DNA of 64,000 nt from Pseudonocardia thermophila (GTDB taxonomy: Bacteria > Actinomycetota > Actinomycetes > Mycobacteriales > Pseudonocardiaceae). Position 1 is the stretch's first letter, and each line of letters starts with the position of its first letter. The stretch is from contig NZ_FRAP01000017.1 of NCBI RefSeq assembly GCF_900142365.1, positions 1-64,000 on the forward strand, given 5' to 3'. A program made the position numbers and the translations under genes. Below, piece by piece: positions 57,079 through 64,000 of the stretch. The notes beneath the pieces were generated by a model. That model did no database searches and was not told where the DNA came from. It saw nothing but the letters and a program-made list of their open reading frames with translations.

Positions 57079-58536
57079 CTAGAAGATCACGCTCGTGACG
57101 GCGGCGAGGGCGAAGCCGACGAGGCCGATGAGCGTCTCCATCACGGTCCACGTCTTCAGCGTGGTCTTGACGTCCATCTCCAGGAACCGTCCGACCAGCC
57201 AGAACCCCGAGTCGTTGACGTGGGACAGCACGGTCGCCCCGGCCGCGATCGCGATCACCACGCAGGCCACGTCGATCCGGGACAACCCCGCCGCCGTCAC
57301 GACGGGGGCGATGAGACCGGCCGTGGTCGTCAGCGCGACCGTCGCTGAACCCTGCGCGATGCGCAGCGCAGCGGAGATGATGAACGCCGCGACGATCACG
57401 GGCAGCCCGATCGCGCTGAGGCTCTCGGCGAGGGCGTCGCCGATCCCGCTCGCGCGCAGCACCCCGCCGAACGCGCCACCGGCGCCGGTGATCAGGATGA
57501 TCGCGCAGACGGGGCCCAGCGAGGAGTTGACGATCGTCTCCACCTCCGCCCGGCTGAACCGCTCCCGGCCGAGCACCACCATGGCCACGAGCGCCGTGAT
57601 GAGCAGGGCCACCGGCGTCTGGCCGAGCAGGCGAAGCGCACCGACGGTGGCCGCGCCGCCGTCGACGACCCCGGCGGTCGCGAGGGTGTTGAGCCCGGTG
57701 TTCAGCAGGATGAGCACGAGTGGCAGGAGCAGCAGCACCAGCACGGTGCTGAACCGAGGGGCGGTGCGCGCGCCGGACGCCCTGGTGCGCACCCCCGGCG
57801 CGCCCGGCTCGTCGGTGTTGCCGTCCGGGTCCGGTGCGTCGCCGTGCACGCGCCCATCGGGTTGTCCGCCACCGGCGAGGACGGCCGGGACCGGGAGCTC
57901 GAAGCGCCGGCCTGCCCAGCGGCTGAACAGGTAGGACGCGATGTACCAGGTCGGGATGCCGAGCACGATGCCGACGAGGAGCACCAGGCCGATGTCGGCG
58001 TCGAGGATCCCGGCGGCGCCGACCGGTCCCGGGTGCGGGGGTACGAAGGCGTGCATGACGGCGAACGCGCCGGCCGACGGCAGCGCGTAGAGCAGCACCG
58101 AGCCGCCGAAGCTGCGCGCGACGCTGAAGATGATCGGCAGGAACACGACGAACCCGGCGTCGAAGAAGATCGGGAACCCGAACAGCAGCGACGCGACGCC
58201 GAGCGCGAACGGGGCGCGCCGGGCCCCGAACCGCCCCACGAGCGTGTCGGCGAGCACCTGGGCGCCGCCGGTGACCTCCAGCAGCTTCCCGATCATGGCA
58301 CCGAGCCCGACCAGCAGCGCGACGCTGGCCAGCGTGGTTCCGAAGCCCTCGAGGACGGTGCTGACGACGTCGCCGACCGGGATCCCGGCGACGAGCGCGG
58401 TCAGGAAGCTGACCAGGATCAGCGCGACGAACGCGTGCAACCGCAGCCCGATGATCAGCACCAGCAGCAGGGCGACGGCGCCGAGTGCGATCAGCAGGAG
58501 CGGCCCTGCGCCGTAGGCCGGGACTACTCCTTCCAC
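57079..58536 (-). CDS. GntP-family gluconate/sugar-acid permease
   Basis: A 485-residue membrane protein of the GntP family. Marks: LLVGLGAMIGKLLEVTGGAQ near residue 75, FGFPIFFDAGFVVFLPIIF near 118, MHAFVPPHPGPVGAAGIL near 160 and a hydrophilic central loop near 225-265. GntP proteins take up gluconate and related sugar acids with protons. GTG start. Downstream of the FadR-type regulator in a run of minus-strand genes. Confidence 0.87.
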   Translation of the reverse strand: MEGVVPAYGAGPLLLIALGAVALLLVLIIGLRLHAFVALILVSFLTALVAGIPVGDVVSTVLEGFGTTLASVALLVGLGAMIGKLLEVTGGAQVLADTLVGRFGARRAPFALGVASLLFGFPIFFDAGFVVFLPIIFSVARSFGGSVLLYALPSAGAFAVMHAFVPPHPGPVGAAGILDADIGLVLLVGIVLGIPTWYIASYLFSRWAGRRFELPVPAVLAGGGQPDGRVHGDAPDPDGNTDEPGAPGVRTRASGARTAPRFSTVLVLLLLPLVLILLNTGLNTLATAGVVDGGAATVGALRLLGQTPVALLITALVAMVVLGRERFSRAEVETIVNSSLGPVCAIILITGAGGAFGGVLRASGIGDALAESLSAIGLPVIVAAFIISAALRIAQGSATVALTTTAGLIAPVVTAAGLSRIDVACVVIAIAAGATVLSHVNDSGFWLVGRFLEMDVKTTLKTWTVMETLIGLVGFALAAVTSVIF

Positions 58537-58700
58537 GACGCACCCCCGTCGGCGATCGGAGCCGAGCCGGGCAGCCGTGCAGCGGTGGGCAGAACGGGCA
58601 TCGTCGCGCTTCCTCTCGTCGTAGCGCGTGGTCGGACTCAGAATCGCAGGAACAGCCCCTTCGCGCGCACCCCCGCAGCGGCGCCGGCTGCTCCCGCGCG

Positions 58701-59489
58701 TCAGCGGCGGCGGCGCACGTGCGCCACGAGCGCTTCCTGGTGGCGCTGCAGGGCCGCGACCAGCTGTGCGTGGTCACGGCCCTGCAGCGCGCGGACGATC
58801 GGTTCGTGCAGCGCGATCTGCGCGCCGAACTCCTCGCCGGCGAGCCAGGGCGGGGTCTCCGCCGCGACGATCCAGTCCTCGTACGCCTTGGTCACGACGG
58901 CGTCGTGGACGCTCTCGAAGATGCTCGTCAGGTAGCGGTTGTCGGCGAGCTCGACGAAGGCGACGTGGAAGTTGGTGTCGACCGCGATCCACTCCGACGC
59001 GCTTCCCCGTGCAGCCGACAGCCGCTCCAACGCGTCCTCGATCCGGCTCACCTGCAGCTGCGGCTTCGCGCTGATCAGGTTCGCGGCCGCGAGCTCGAGC
59101 AGGTGCCGCATCTCGACGGCCTCGTCGAGGCTGTCGGGCTCCAGCTCGATCATCATGTGCAGGCCGGTGCCGACCGCCGTCGTCGGTTTGCGCAGGACGA
59201 ATGCGCCCGAGCCCGGCCGGATCTCGATGAGCCCCGTCACGGCGAGACTCCTCAGCGCCTGGCTGACCGTGGGGCGAGAACTGCCCACGAGTTCGGCGAG
59301 GCGCCTCTCCGACGGAAGCCGCGCGCCGATCTCCAGATCGTTCTCGACGATGTAGTCGCGAACCTGGTTCGCCACGCGGTCGGCGACTCTGCTGACGGGT
59401 TCGACGTGGAAGTTCTCGCGGTACTCCTCGTCCTTCGCCCGGCGGGCGGCCGCGGTCCTCTCCGATTTGGACGGCACGCCACGCGCCAT
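58701..59489 (-). CDS. GntR-family regulator, FadR/FCD type
   Basis: A 262-residue regulator. The winged helix is around residues 30-100 (VADRVANQVRDYIVENDLEI, ERRLAELVGSSRPTVSQALR) and the FCD domain about 110-250 (MRHLLELAAANLISAKPQLQ, VDTNFHVAFVELADN, HEPIVRALQGRDH). The ATG at 59489 has GAGGAG 6 bases before it. It lies between the aldehyde dehydrogenase and GntP genes and likely binds the inverted repeats at 61888 and 62110. Confidence 0.85.
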   Translation of the reverse strand: MARGVPSKSERTAAARRAKDEEYRENFHVEPVSRVADRVANQVRDYIVENDLEIGARLPSERRLAELVGSSRPTVSQALRSLAVTGLIEIRPGSGAFVLRKPTTAVGTGLHMMIELEPDSLDEAVEMRHLLELAAANLISAKPQLQVSRIEDALERLSAARGSASEWIAVDTNFHVAFVELADNRYLTSIFESVHDAVVTKAYEDWIVAAETPPWLAGEEFGAQIALHEPIVRALQGRDHAQLVAALQRHQEALVAHVRRRR

Positions 59490-59569
59490 CAACACTCCTC
59501 GTCCTCGAAATTCGTCGGCGATCCAGGCCGGCTGGGGAGGCCGTTCGTCCTCGCCCCGCCGGTTTGATT

Positions 59570-60997
59570 TCACCGCATGGTCACGAACTTCAACTCGGTC
59601 ATCTCCTCCATCGCGAACCGGGGGCCCTCCCGGGTGTTCCCCGATTCCTTCACGCCGCCGTACGGCTGCTGATCGGCGCGGACGGTCGGGACATCGTTGA
59701 TGTACACGCTGCCGAACTCGAGTTCGTCGATCGCCCGGAGCGCGTGCTGCAGGTTCGTGGTGAACACGCCCGCGTTCAGCCCGAAATCGGAGTCGTTCGC
59801 GGCGGCGATGGCCTCACCGAAGTCCGTGAACGTGTTGACCGTCACGACCGGGCCGAAGACCTCCTGGCACTGGATCTTCGCCGTCCGGTCCACGTCGCGC
59901 AGGATCGTGGGGGAGACCACCGCGCCCGAGCGGTCGCCGCCCACGACGAGCCGGGCGCCGCCGGCGACGGCCTCGGTGATCCACTTCTCCACCCGGACGG
60001 CTTCGCCCTCGTTGATGACGGCGGACACGTCGACGGCCTCGTCGAGCGGGTCGCCCACCACGAGCTCGCGGGTCGCCGCGGCCAGCCGCTCGGTGAACGC
60101 GTCGACGACGTCCTCATGGACGAAGATGCGCTGCGTGGAGACGCAGGACTGGCCGGCCTGCACGTATCCGCCGAAGACGGCCTGATCGGCCGCCGCCGCC
60201 CAGTCCGACTCCCGGTCGACGATGAGCGGTGCGTTCGAGCCGAGCTCCAGCCGCACCTTCTTCTTGGGCGCCGCCGCGGCGATGCCCCAGCCGACCTGGG
60301 GCGACCCGGTGAAGGTCACGTACGCGACGTCCGGGTGGGTGGCAACGGCATGACCGACCTGCGAACCCGATCCGCAGACGACGTTGAGCCAGCCCGCGGG
60401 CAGGCCGGCTGCGTGGAACACCTGGGCGAGCAGCAGCGACGACAGCGGGGTCTGGGTGGCCGGCTTGAGCACGACCGGGCAGCCGACGGCGAGCGCCGGG
60501 GCCACCTTGTGCACCACGAGGTTGAGCGGGAAGTTGAACGGGGCGATCGCGCCGACGACGCCGATCGGGACCCGCTTCGTGAACGTCGTCCGGCCTGCGC
60601 CGCCCGCCGTCGCGTCGAGCGGGACGCTCTCCACGCCCAGCGTGCGGGCGGCGGCGACGGAGAACCTGATCGTGTCGACGGCGCGGCCGACCTCCACGCG
60701 GGCGGTCCGGATGGGTTTCGCGCACTCGAGCGCGATCGTCCGGGCGAACTCCTCGCGGCGCGCGCCGATGGCGACCGCCGCCGCTTCGAGGACCTCGAGC
60801 CGCCGGTGGAGCGGCAGTCCGCTGCGCAGGGCGGCGCCGGCGGCGCGGACCGCGCGGTCGACGTCCGTGCTCCCCCCGACGGGGACGACCGCGAGGGTCC
60901 GTCCGTCGAACGGTGCGGTGAGCGGCGCGGTGCCGTTCTCCCCTCGGGCGACCCATTCGCCGTCGATGTACATGGCCGTGGGGCCGTCGTACGCCAT
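59570..60997 (-). CDS. Aldehyde dehydrogenase (ELGSNAP type)
   Basis: A 475-residue aldehyde dehydrogenase with PFNFPLN near residue 154, FTGSPQVGWGIA near 230, glutamate in LELGSNAPLIV near 251 and cysteine in QAGQSCVSTQRIFV near 285. The LELGSNAP variant occurs in lactaldehyde, phosphonoacetaldehyde and related small-polar-aldehyde dehydrogenases. GAAGGGAAA precedes the ATG. In a cluster with a split transketolase and a sugar-acid permease a hydroxy-aldehyde such as glycolaldehyde or a sulfonated aldehyde is plausible. Confidence 0.86.
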   Translation of the reverse strand: MAYDGPTAMYIDGEWVARGENGTAPLTAPFDGRTLAVVPVGGSTDVDRAVRAAGAALRSGLPLHRRLEVLEAAAVAIGARREEFARTIALECAKPIRTARVEVGRAVDTIRFSVAAARTLGVESVPLDATAGGAGRTTFTKRVPIGVVGAIAPFNFPLNLVVHKVAPALAVGCPVVLKPATQTPLSSLLLAQVFHAAGLPAGWLNVVCGSGSQVGHAVATHPDVAYVTFTGSPQVGWGIAAAAPKKKVRLELGSNAPLIVDRESDWAAAADQAVFGGYVQAGQSCVSTQRIFVHEDVVDAFTERLAAATRELVVGDPLDEAVDVSAVINEGEAVRVEKWITEAVAGGARLVVGGDRSGAVVSPTILRDVDRTAKIQCQEVFGPVVTVNTFTDFGEAIAAANDSDFGLNAGVFTTNLQHALRAIDELEFGSVYINDVPTVRADQQPYGGVKESGNTREGPRFAMEEMTELKFVTMR

Positions 60998-61025
60998 GTG
61001 TTTTCCCTTCGAACTGCCGACCGGC

Positions 61026-61874
61026 CTACCCGTGCTCGGCGCAACCGTCGAGGAGCGCGAGCTGGTCGAGTGAGCTGGAGGTCGGCAGCACGATCAGCTC
61101 GTCGAATCCGGCGTCGGTGAGACGCCCTCGCGCATCGGCGAGCTGTTCGTGTCCGATGATGACCTGATCCACGATCCGCTCGACGCCTTCTGCGCCGAGG
61201 AATCCGTAGTACTGGTGGATGTGGGTGCGCGCGTGGTCGGCTGCGCGCTCTCCCACTGCACCGTACGCCAGTGCGATCAGCCGGGGGTTTCCGGGCCGGT
61301 CCGCACCGGCCCACGCATCCTGCACCTGCCGCGCGAACGCGATGGCGGATCGGAGCCCACCCAGCCCGGCCGCGGAAATCCATCCGCCGCCCCAACGCGC
61401 GATCCGACGCAGCGTCGCCGGACCTTGTCCGCCGAACAAGATGCAGGGCAGATCCGGCGTTCGGTCCGGTTCGGGAAGGCGGAAGAACCGGTCGAGCTGG
61501 GCGTCGAACTGCTTTCCCCGCGTTTCGAACTCCACGTCCGAGCAGACGTAGTCGTCGGCGCGGCGGCCGACGCCCAGGCCGACGTCGAACCGCCCCCCGG
61601 AGAACTGGTCGAGGTTGATGATCTGCTTGCGCAGCAGCTCGCCGTTGCCGCGCAGCGGCGCGACGACGACGCTCGCGAGCAGGCGCACCCGGCGGGTGAC
61701 CGCGGCGGCGGCCGCCAGTGCCAGCAGAGCGTCCAGGCTCGGGTAGTTGAGCCGATCGATGCACGAGAGCGTGCTGGCCCCGCGCTGTTCGGCCTCCAGG
61801 CACCACCGGGACAGCTCAGGTGCGGTGGGTGGGCCGATGGTCGTGGGGATCCCGAGTCCGAGACGTACTGGCAT
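61026..61874 (-). CDS. LLM-class flavin/F420-dependent oxidoreductase
   Basis: A 282-residue luciferase-like enzyme: RLGLGIPTTIGPPTAPELSR, RRVRLLASVVVAPLRGNGEL, INLDQFSGGRFDVGLGVGRR, and PCILFGGQGPATLRRIARWG. GGAGG precedes the ATG by 7 bases. First gene of the minus-strand unit with the aldehyde dehydrogenase; its promoter overlaps the 21-bp inverted repeat at 61888. Cofactor (F420 or FMN) cannot be told. Confidence 0.8.
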   Translation of the reverse strand: MPVRLGLGIPTTIGPPTAPELSRWCLEAEQRGASTLSCIDRLNYPSLDALLALAAAAAVTRRVRLLASVVVAPLRGNGELLRKQIINLDQFSGGRFDVGLGVGRRADDYVCSDVEFETRGKQFDAQLDRFFRLPEPDRTPDLPCILFGGQGPATLRRIARWGGGWISAAGLGGLRSAIAFARQVQDAWAGADRPGNPRLIALAYGAVGERAADHARTHIHQYYGFLGAEGVERIVDQVIIGHEQLADARGRLTDAGFDELIVLPTSSSLDQLALLDGCAEHG

Positions 61875-61887
61875 CGCCGGGCCTCCT

Positions 61888-61908
61888 TTGGCAAAGTGGC
61901 TTTGCCAA
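61888..61908 (-). promoter_or_regulatory. 21-bp operator upstream of LLM gene
   Basis: TTGGCAAAG-TGG-CTTTGCCAA is a perfect 9-base inverted repeat, 13 bases before the LLM start on the minus strand. A related site lies at 62110-62130. Confidence 0.75.
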
Positions 61909-62078
61909 TCTAGCCTTCTGTCGCGTGGGCCGGCAAGGTCCCCGCTCCCGGTGGGCGCCGTCGTGGGTTCGGTGCAAACCGGTTTTCACCTGCGTTTTCC
62001 CAACTCTGTCGATCGCCGGATCCAGCAGTCGCGGCGCGGCTGCGGCATCCGACCGAGCGGCGAATCTCGCTCGGGTGG

Positions 62079-62130
62079 TTGACATCTCTGTAACACGACC
62101 CACACCATATCGGCCAAGTGGCTAAGCCAG
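62079..62130 (+). promoter_or_regulatory. Promoter and operator of split transketolase operon
   Basis: A perfect TTGACA (62079-62084) is followed after 18 bases by CACCAT (62103-62108). Directly downstream, 62110-62130 matches the 61888 operator at 16 of 21 positions, conserving the TGGC...AAGTGGCT...GCCA core. This position would block transcription. Confidence 0.6.
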
Positions 62131-62143
62131 ATTGGAGCCAAGG

Positions 62144-63040
62144 TTGTCCACGAGCACCGTTCGCGCAGAGACGCCGGCGGCCGGCGATCAGCGGTGGACC
62201 GACGACGACATACGGAGAGCGGCCTGGCGGATCCGCCGACGGGCGGTCGACATGGTCGCCAGGGAGGGGTTCGGTTACCTGGGCCAGGCCCTGTCGGCGG
62301 CGGAGATCTTCGCCGCGCTGTACCTCGATGCGCTCACCCCTGACGACGATCTCGTCGTCTCACCGGGGCACTACGCGATCGTCCACTACGCCGCGGGCGT
62401 CGAGATCGGCCGCATCGACCCGGCGGAGCTGGTGACCTACGGCGTCGACGGTTCCCGGCTGGAGTCCATCGGGACCGAGGGCACCCCAGGACTCACCGCC
62501 ACCTGCGGAAGCCTCGGGCAGGGGCTGTCCGTCGCGGCCGGGCTGGCCCTCGGCGCCCGGCTGAACGGCAGCGCGAAGCGGGTCTACGCCGTGGTCAGCG
62601 ACGGCGAGATGGAGGAGGGGCAGACCTGGGAGGCCGCCCTGTTCTCCGCGCACCACGGCCTGGGCAACCTGGTCGTCCTGCTCGACCGCAACGACAGCCA
62701 GGTCGACGGCCCGACGCACCAGGTCACGACCCTCGAGCCGGTGACCGACAAGTGGACCGCCTTCGGCTGGGACGTGCACGCCGTGGACGGCCACGACATC
62801 GGTGGGCTGCGCGCCGCACTGGGCGCGGCGCAGCGCTCGGCCCGGCCGTCCGTCGTCGTCGCCGAGACCTGGACGCTGTCCGGCCTCGACCACCTCCTCC
62901 CGGATGAGGCCGACGGCCACTTCCTCAAGGTCACGCCGGAGCAGATCGAGGCGGCCCGCGCACACCTGACCGAGGCGGAGCGCGACGCGCGCACGGTCGC
63001 GCCCGCCCCGTGGACCAGCCGGAAGGGGGAGCGGGCATGA
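62144..63040 (+). CDS. Transketolase, N-terminal (TPP-binding) subunit
   Basis: A 298-residue half-transketolase: GTPGLTATCGSLGQGLSVAAG near residue 111, and the thiamine diphosphate motif SDGEMEEGQTWEAALFSAHH near 152 ending in LDRNDSQVDG. Separate N and C subunits together make one enzyme that transfers two-carbon ketol units. TTG at 62144 is the likely start, as GGAG stands 6 bases before it; TTG 62132 overlaps the operator. ATGA overlap with the C subunit. Confidence 0.88.
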   Translation: MSTSTVRAETPAAGDQRWTDDDIRRAAWRIRRRAVDMVAREGFGYLGQALSAAEIFAALYLDALTPDDDLVVSPGHYAIVHYAAGVEIGRIDPAELVTYGVDGSRLESIGTEGTPGLTATCGSLGQGLSVAAGLALGARLNGSAKRVYAVVSDGEMEEGQTWEAALFSAHHGLGNLVVLLDRNDSQVDGPTHQVTTLEPVTDKWTAFGWDVHAVDGHDIGGLRAALGAAQRSARPSVVVAETWTLSGLDHLLPDEADGHFLKVTPEQIEAARAHLTEAERDARTVAPAPWTSRKGERA

Positions 63041-64000
63041 CCACCGTGAAGGCCCTGCGCGCGCCGTACACCACCGTCCTCAAGCCCTACGGGTCCGCGC
63101 TCGTCGCGCTGGCCAGGCAGAAGCCGAACGTGGTCTGCCTCGGTGCGGACCTGACGCGGCAGACCGAGACCGATCTGTTCCGCGACCAGCTCGGTGAGCG
63201 GTTCTTCAACGGGGCGATGAGCGAGCAGAACCTCATGGGGGTGGCCGCCGGTCTCGCTCGGGCTGGGCACCAGGTCTTCGTGAACACCTTCGGCGTGTTC
63301 GCCACCCGGCGCCCCTACGAGCAGATCGCGATGCAGATCGCCTACCCCGCGCTCGACGTGAAGATCGTCGGGCTGATGCCGGGGCTGTCCACCCCCGGCG
63401 GCCCCAGCCACCAGGCGACCGACGACATCGCGCTGATGCGGGCGCTGCCGAACATGACGGTGGTCGACGTCGCCGACGCCCGGGAGATCCCGCAGGCGGT
63501 CACCGCCATCTCCGAGATCCCCGGCCCGGTCTACCTGCGGCTGAAGCGCGGGGAGATCCCGGTGCTCTTCGACGAGGACCACCGGCTCGACCTCGACAAC
63601 GTGGTCGTCGTCGACGGCGAGACCGCACCCGATGAGCCCGTCGACCTCACGATCTTCGCGACGGGCATGATGGTCGCCACCGCCCTCGCCGCGGCCGACG
63701 CCCTCCGCGGGATCGGCATCAGCGTCGACGTCGTCAACGTCGCCTGCCTCAAGCCGCTCGACACCGCCGGTGTGCTGCGCGAGGTGCGGCGGTCGAAGGC
63801 GGTCGTCACCGCGGAGAACCACAGCGTGATCGGCGGCCTCGGCAGCGCGGTGGCCGAGGTGATCGCCGAGGCCGGCCTGGCGGTCCCGTTCCGCCGGGTC
63901 GGCATCCAGGACACGTTCGCCCGCGCCGCGAGCGCTCGCTACCTCTTCGAGCACTACGGCCTCGGCAGCCAGCACCTGGTCGACACGGCGGCCGCCCTGT
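63037..64000 (+). CDS. Transketolase, C-terminal (pyrimidine-binding) subunit, cut by window end
   Basis: The first 321 codons are present; the frame is open at the window edge. PYR-domain marks: MSEQNLMGVAAGLARAGHQV near residue 61, containing the catalytic glutamate, TFGVFATRRPYEQIAM near 86, PGLSTPGGPSHQATDDIALM near 115, and the C-terminal domain with ATGMMVATALAAADAL near 209. AAGGGGGA precedes the ATG. Pairs with the N subunit. The acceptor sugar or aldehyde is unknown. Confidence 0.88.
   Translation, partial: MTTVKALRAPYTTVLKPYGSALVALARQKPNVVCLGADLTRQTETDLFRDQLGERFFNGAMSEQNLMGVAAGLARAGHQVFVNTFGVFATRRPYEQIAMQIAYPALDVKIVGLMPGLSTPGGPSHQATDDIALMRALPNMTVVDVADAREIPQAVTAISEIPGPVYLRLKRGEIPVLFDEDHRLDLDNVVVVDGETAPDEPVDLTIFATGMMVATALAAADALRGIGISVDVVNVACLKPLDTAGVLREVRRSKAVVTAENHSVIGGLGSAVAEVIAEAGLAVPFRRVGIQDTFARAASARYLFEHYGLGSQHLVDTAAAL

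Noticed and set aside
57079..64000. Sulfoquinovose (sulfo-transketolase) degradation cluster
   Set aside because: A split transketolase and an aldehyde dehydrogenase fit loosely, but no sulfoquinovosidase, isomerase or sulfonate exporter is visible here, so the name is not justified.
1..64000. Insertion sequences, prophage genes, integrases, CRISPR arrays
   Set aside because: No transposase, integrase or phage protein pattern and no regularly spaced repeats were seen on either strand.

Overview
The window is GC-rich, densely packed actinobacterial DNA. Most genes overlap as ATGA or GTGA, and GTG starts are common. The block at 4.6-8.6 kb (cobC-like aminotransferase, Nif3-like protein, zinc-ribbon protein, RNase HI/phosphatase) has the same order as Mycobacterium tuberculosis Rv2231c-Rv2228c, and it is followed by an actinobacterial-type rnpB. 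Together with the many catabolic operons this suggests a Pseudonocardia-like mycelial actinomycete. The genus is an inference. I see no insertion sequence, phage gene, tRNA, rRNA or CRISPR array.

Layout. 0-3.3 kb: end of a cyclase-family gene, an acyl-CoA synthetase and a PRISE-like reductase. 3.3-4.6 kb: gene-poor, with a 28-bp perfect palindrome and a decayed membrane-protein gene. 4.6-11.3 kb: housekeeping block, two anion-permease genes, a zinc-ribbon micro-gene and rnpB. 11.6-24.2 kb: catabolic island around an IclR regulator, holding a POT transporter, threonine-aldolase-like enzyme, M20 amidohydrolase, GMC oxidoreductase, two aldehyde dehydrogenases, a PnbB-like hydroxylaminobenzoate lyase, a PnbA-like nitroreductase, a 2-haloacid dehalogenase and a WrbA-like quinone reductase. 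24.3-28.9 kb: D-tartrate dehydratase-like enzyme, PanE-like reductase, HutC-type GntR, an atypical Asp/Glu racemase relative and an AhpD-like protein. 29.0-41.6 kb: a branched-chain-type ABC importer with LivH, LivM and LivG fused in one polypeptide, then LLM monooxygenase, a UGSC-family pair, SDR, CoA-transferase, HMG-CoA-lyase-like enzyme and GntR. 41.9-54.0 kb: a second complete importer, then SDR, hydrolase, cupin, Rieske dioxygenase alpha and beta, a small accessory protein, dihydrodiol dehydrogenase, class II aldolase/decarboxylase and IclR. 54.2-56.7 kb: TetR with an operator over its own start codon, a membrane protein and an Aer-like PAS protein. 57.0-64.0 kb: GntP permease, FadR-type regulator, aldehyde dehydrogenase and LLM oxidoreductase, divergent from a split transketolase that runs off the end.

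Main proposal. The 11.6-24.2 kb island contains, in one regulon, an enzyme for every step needed to dismantle chloramphenicol. Uptake would be by POT. The C3 alcohol would be oxidised to the acid by the GMC enzyme plus an aldehyde dehydrogenase. The N-acyl amidase would release dichloroacetate and p-nitrophenylserine, and the aldolase would give glycine and 4-nitrobenzaldehyde. The second aldehyde dehydrogenase gives 4-nitrobenzoate, nitroreductase plus lyase give protocatechuate, and the haloacid dehalogenase handles dichloroacetate. The two divergent promoters carry identical 15-bp boxes close to the PcaR-type IclR operator, and a weaker copy precedes the iclR gene. This is inferred from family membership and arrangement; no substrate is proven.
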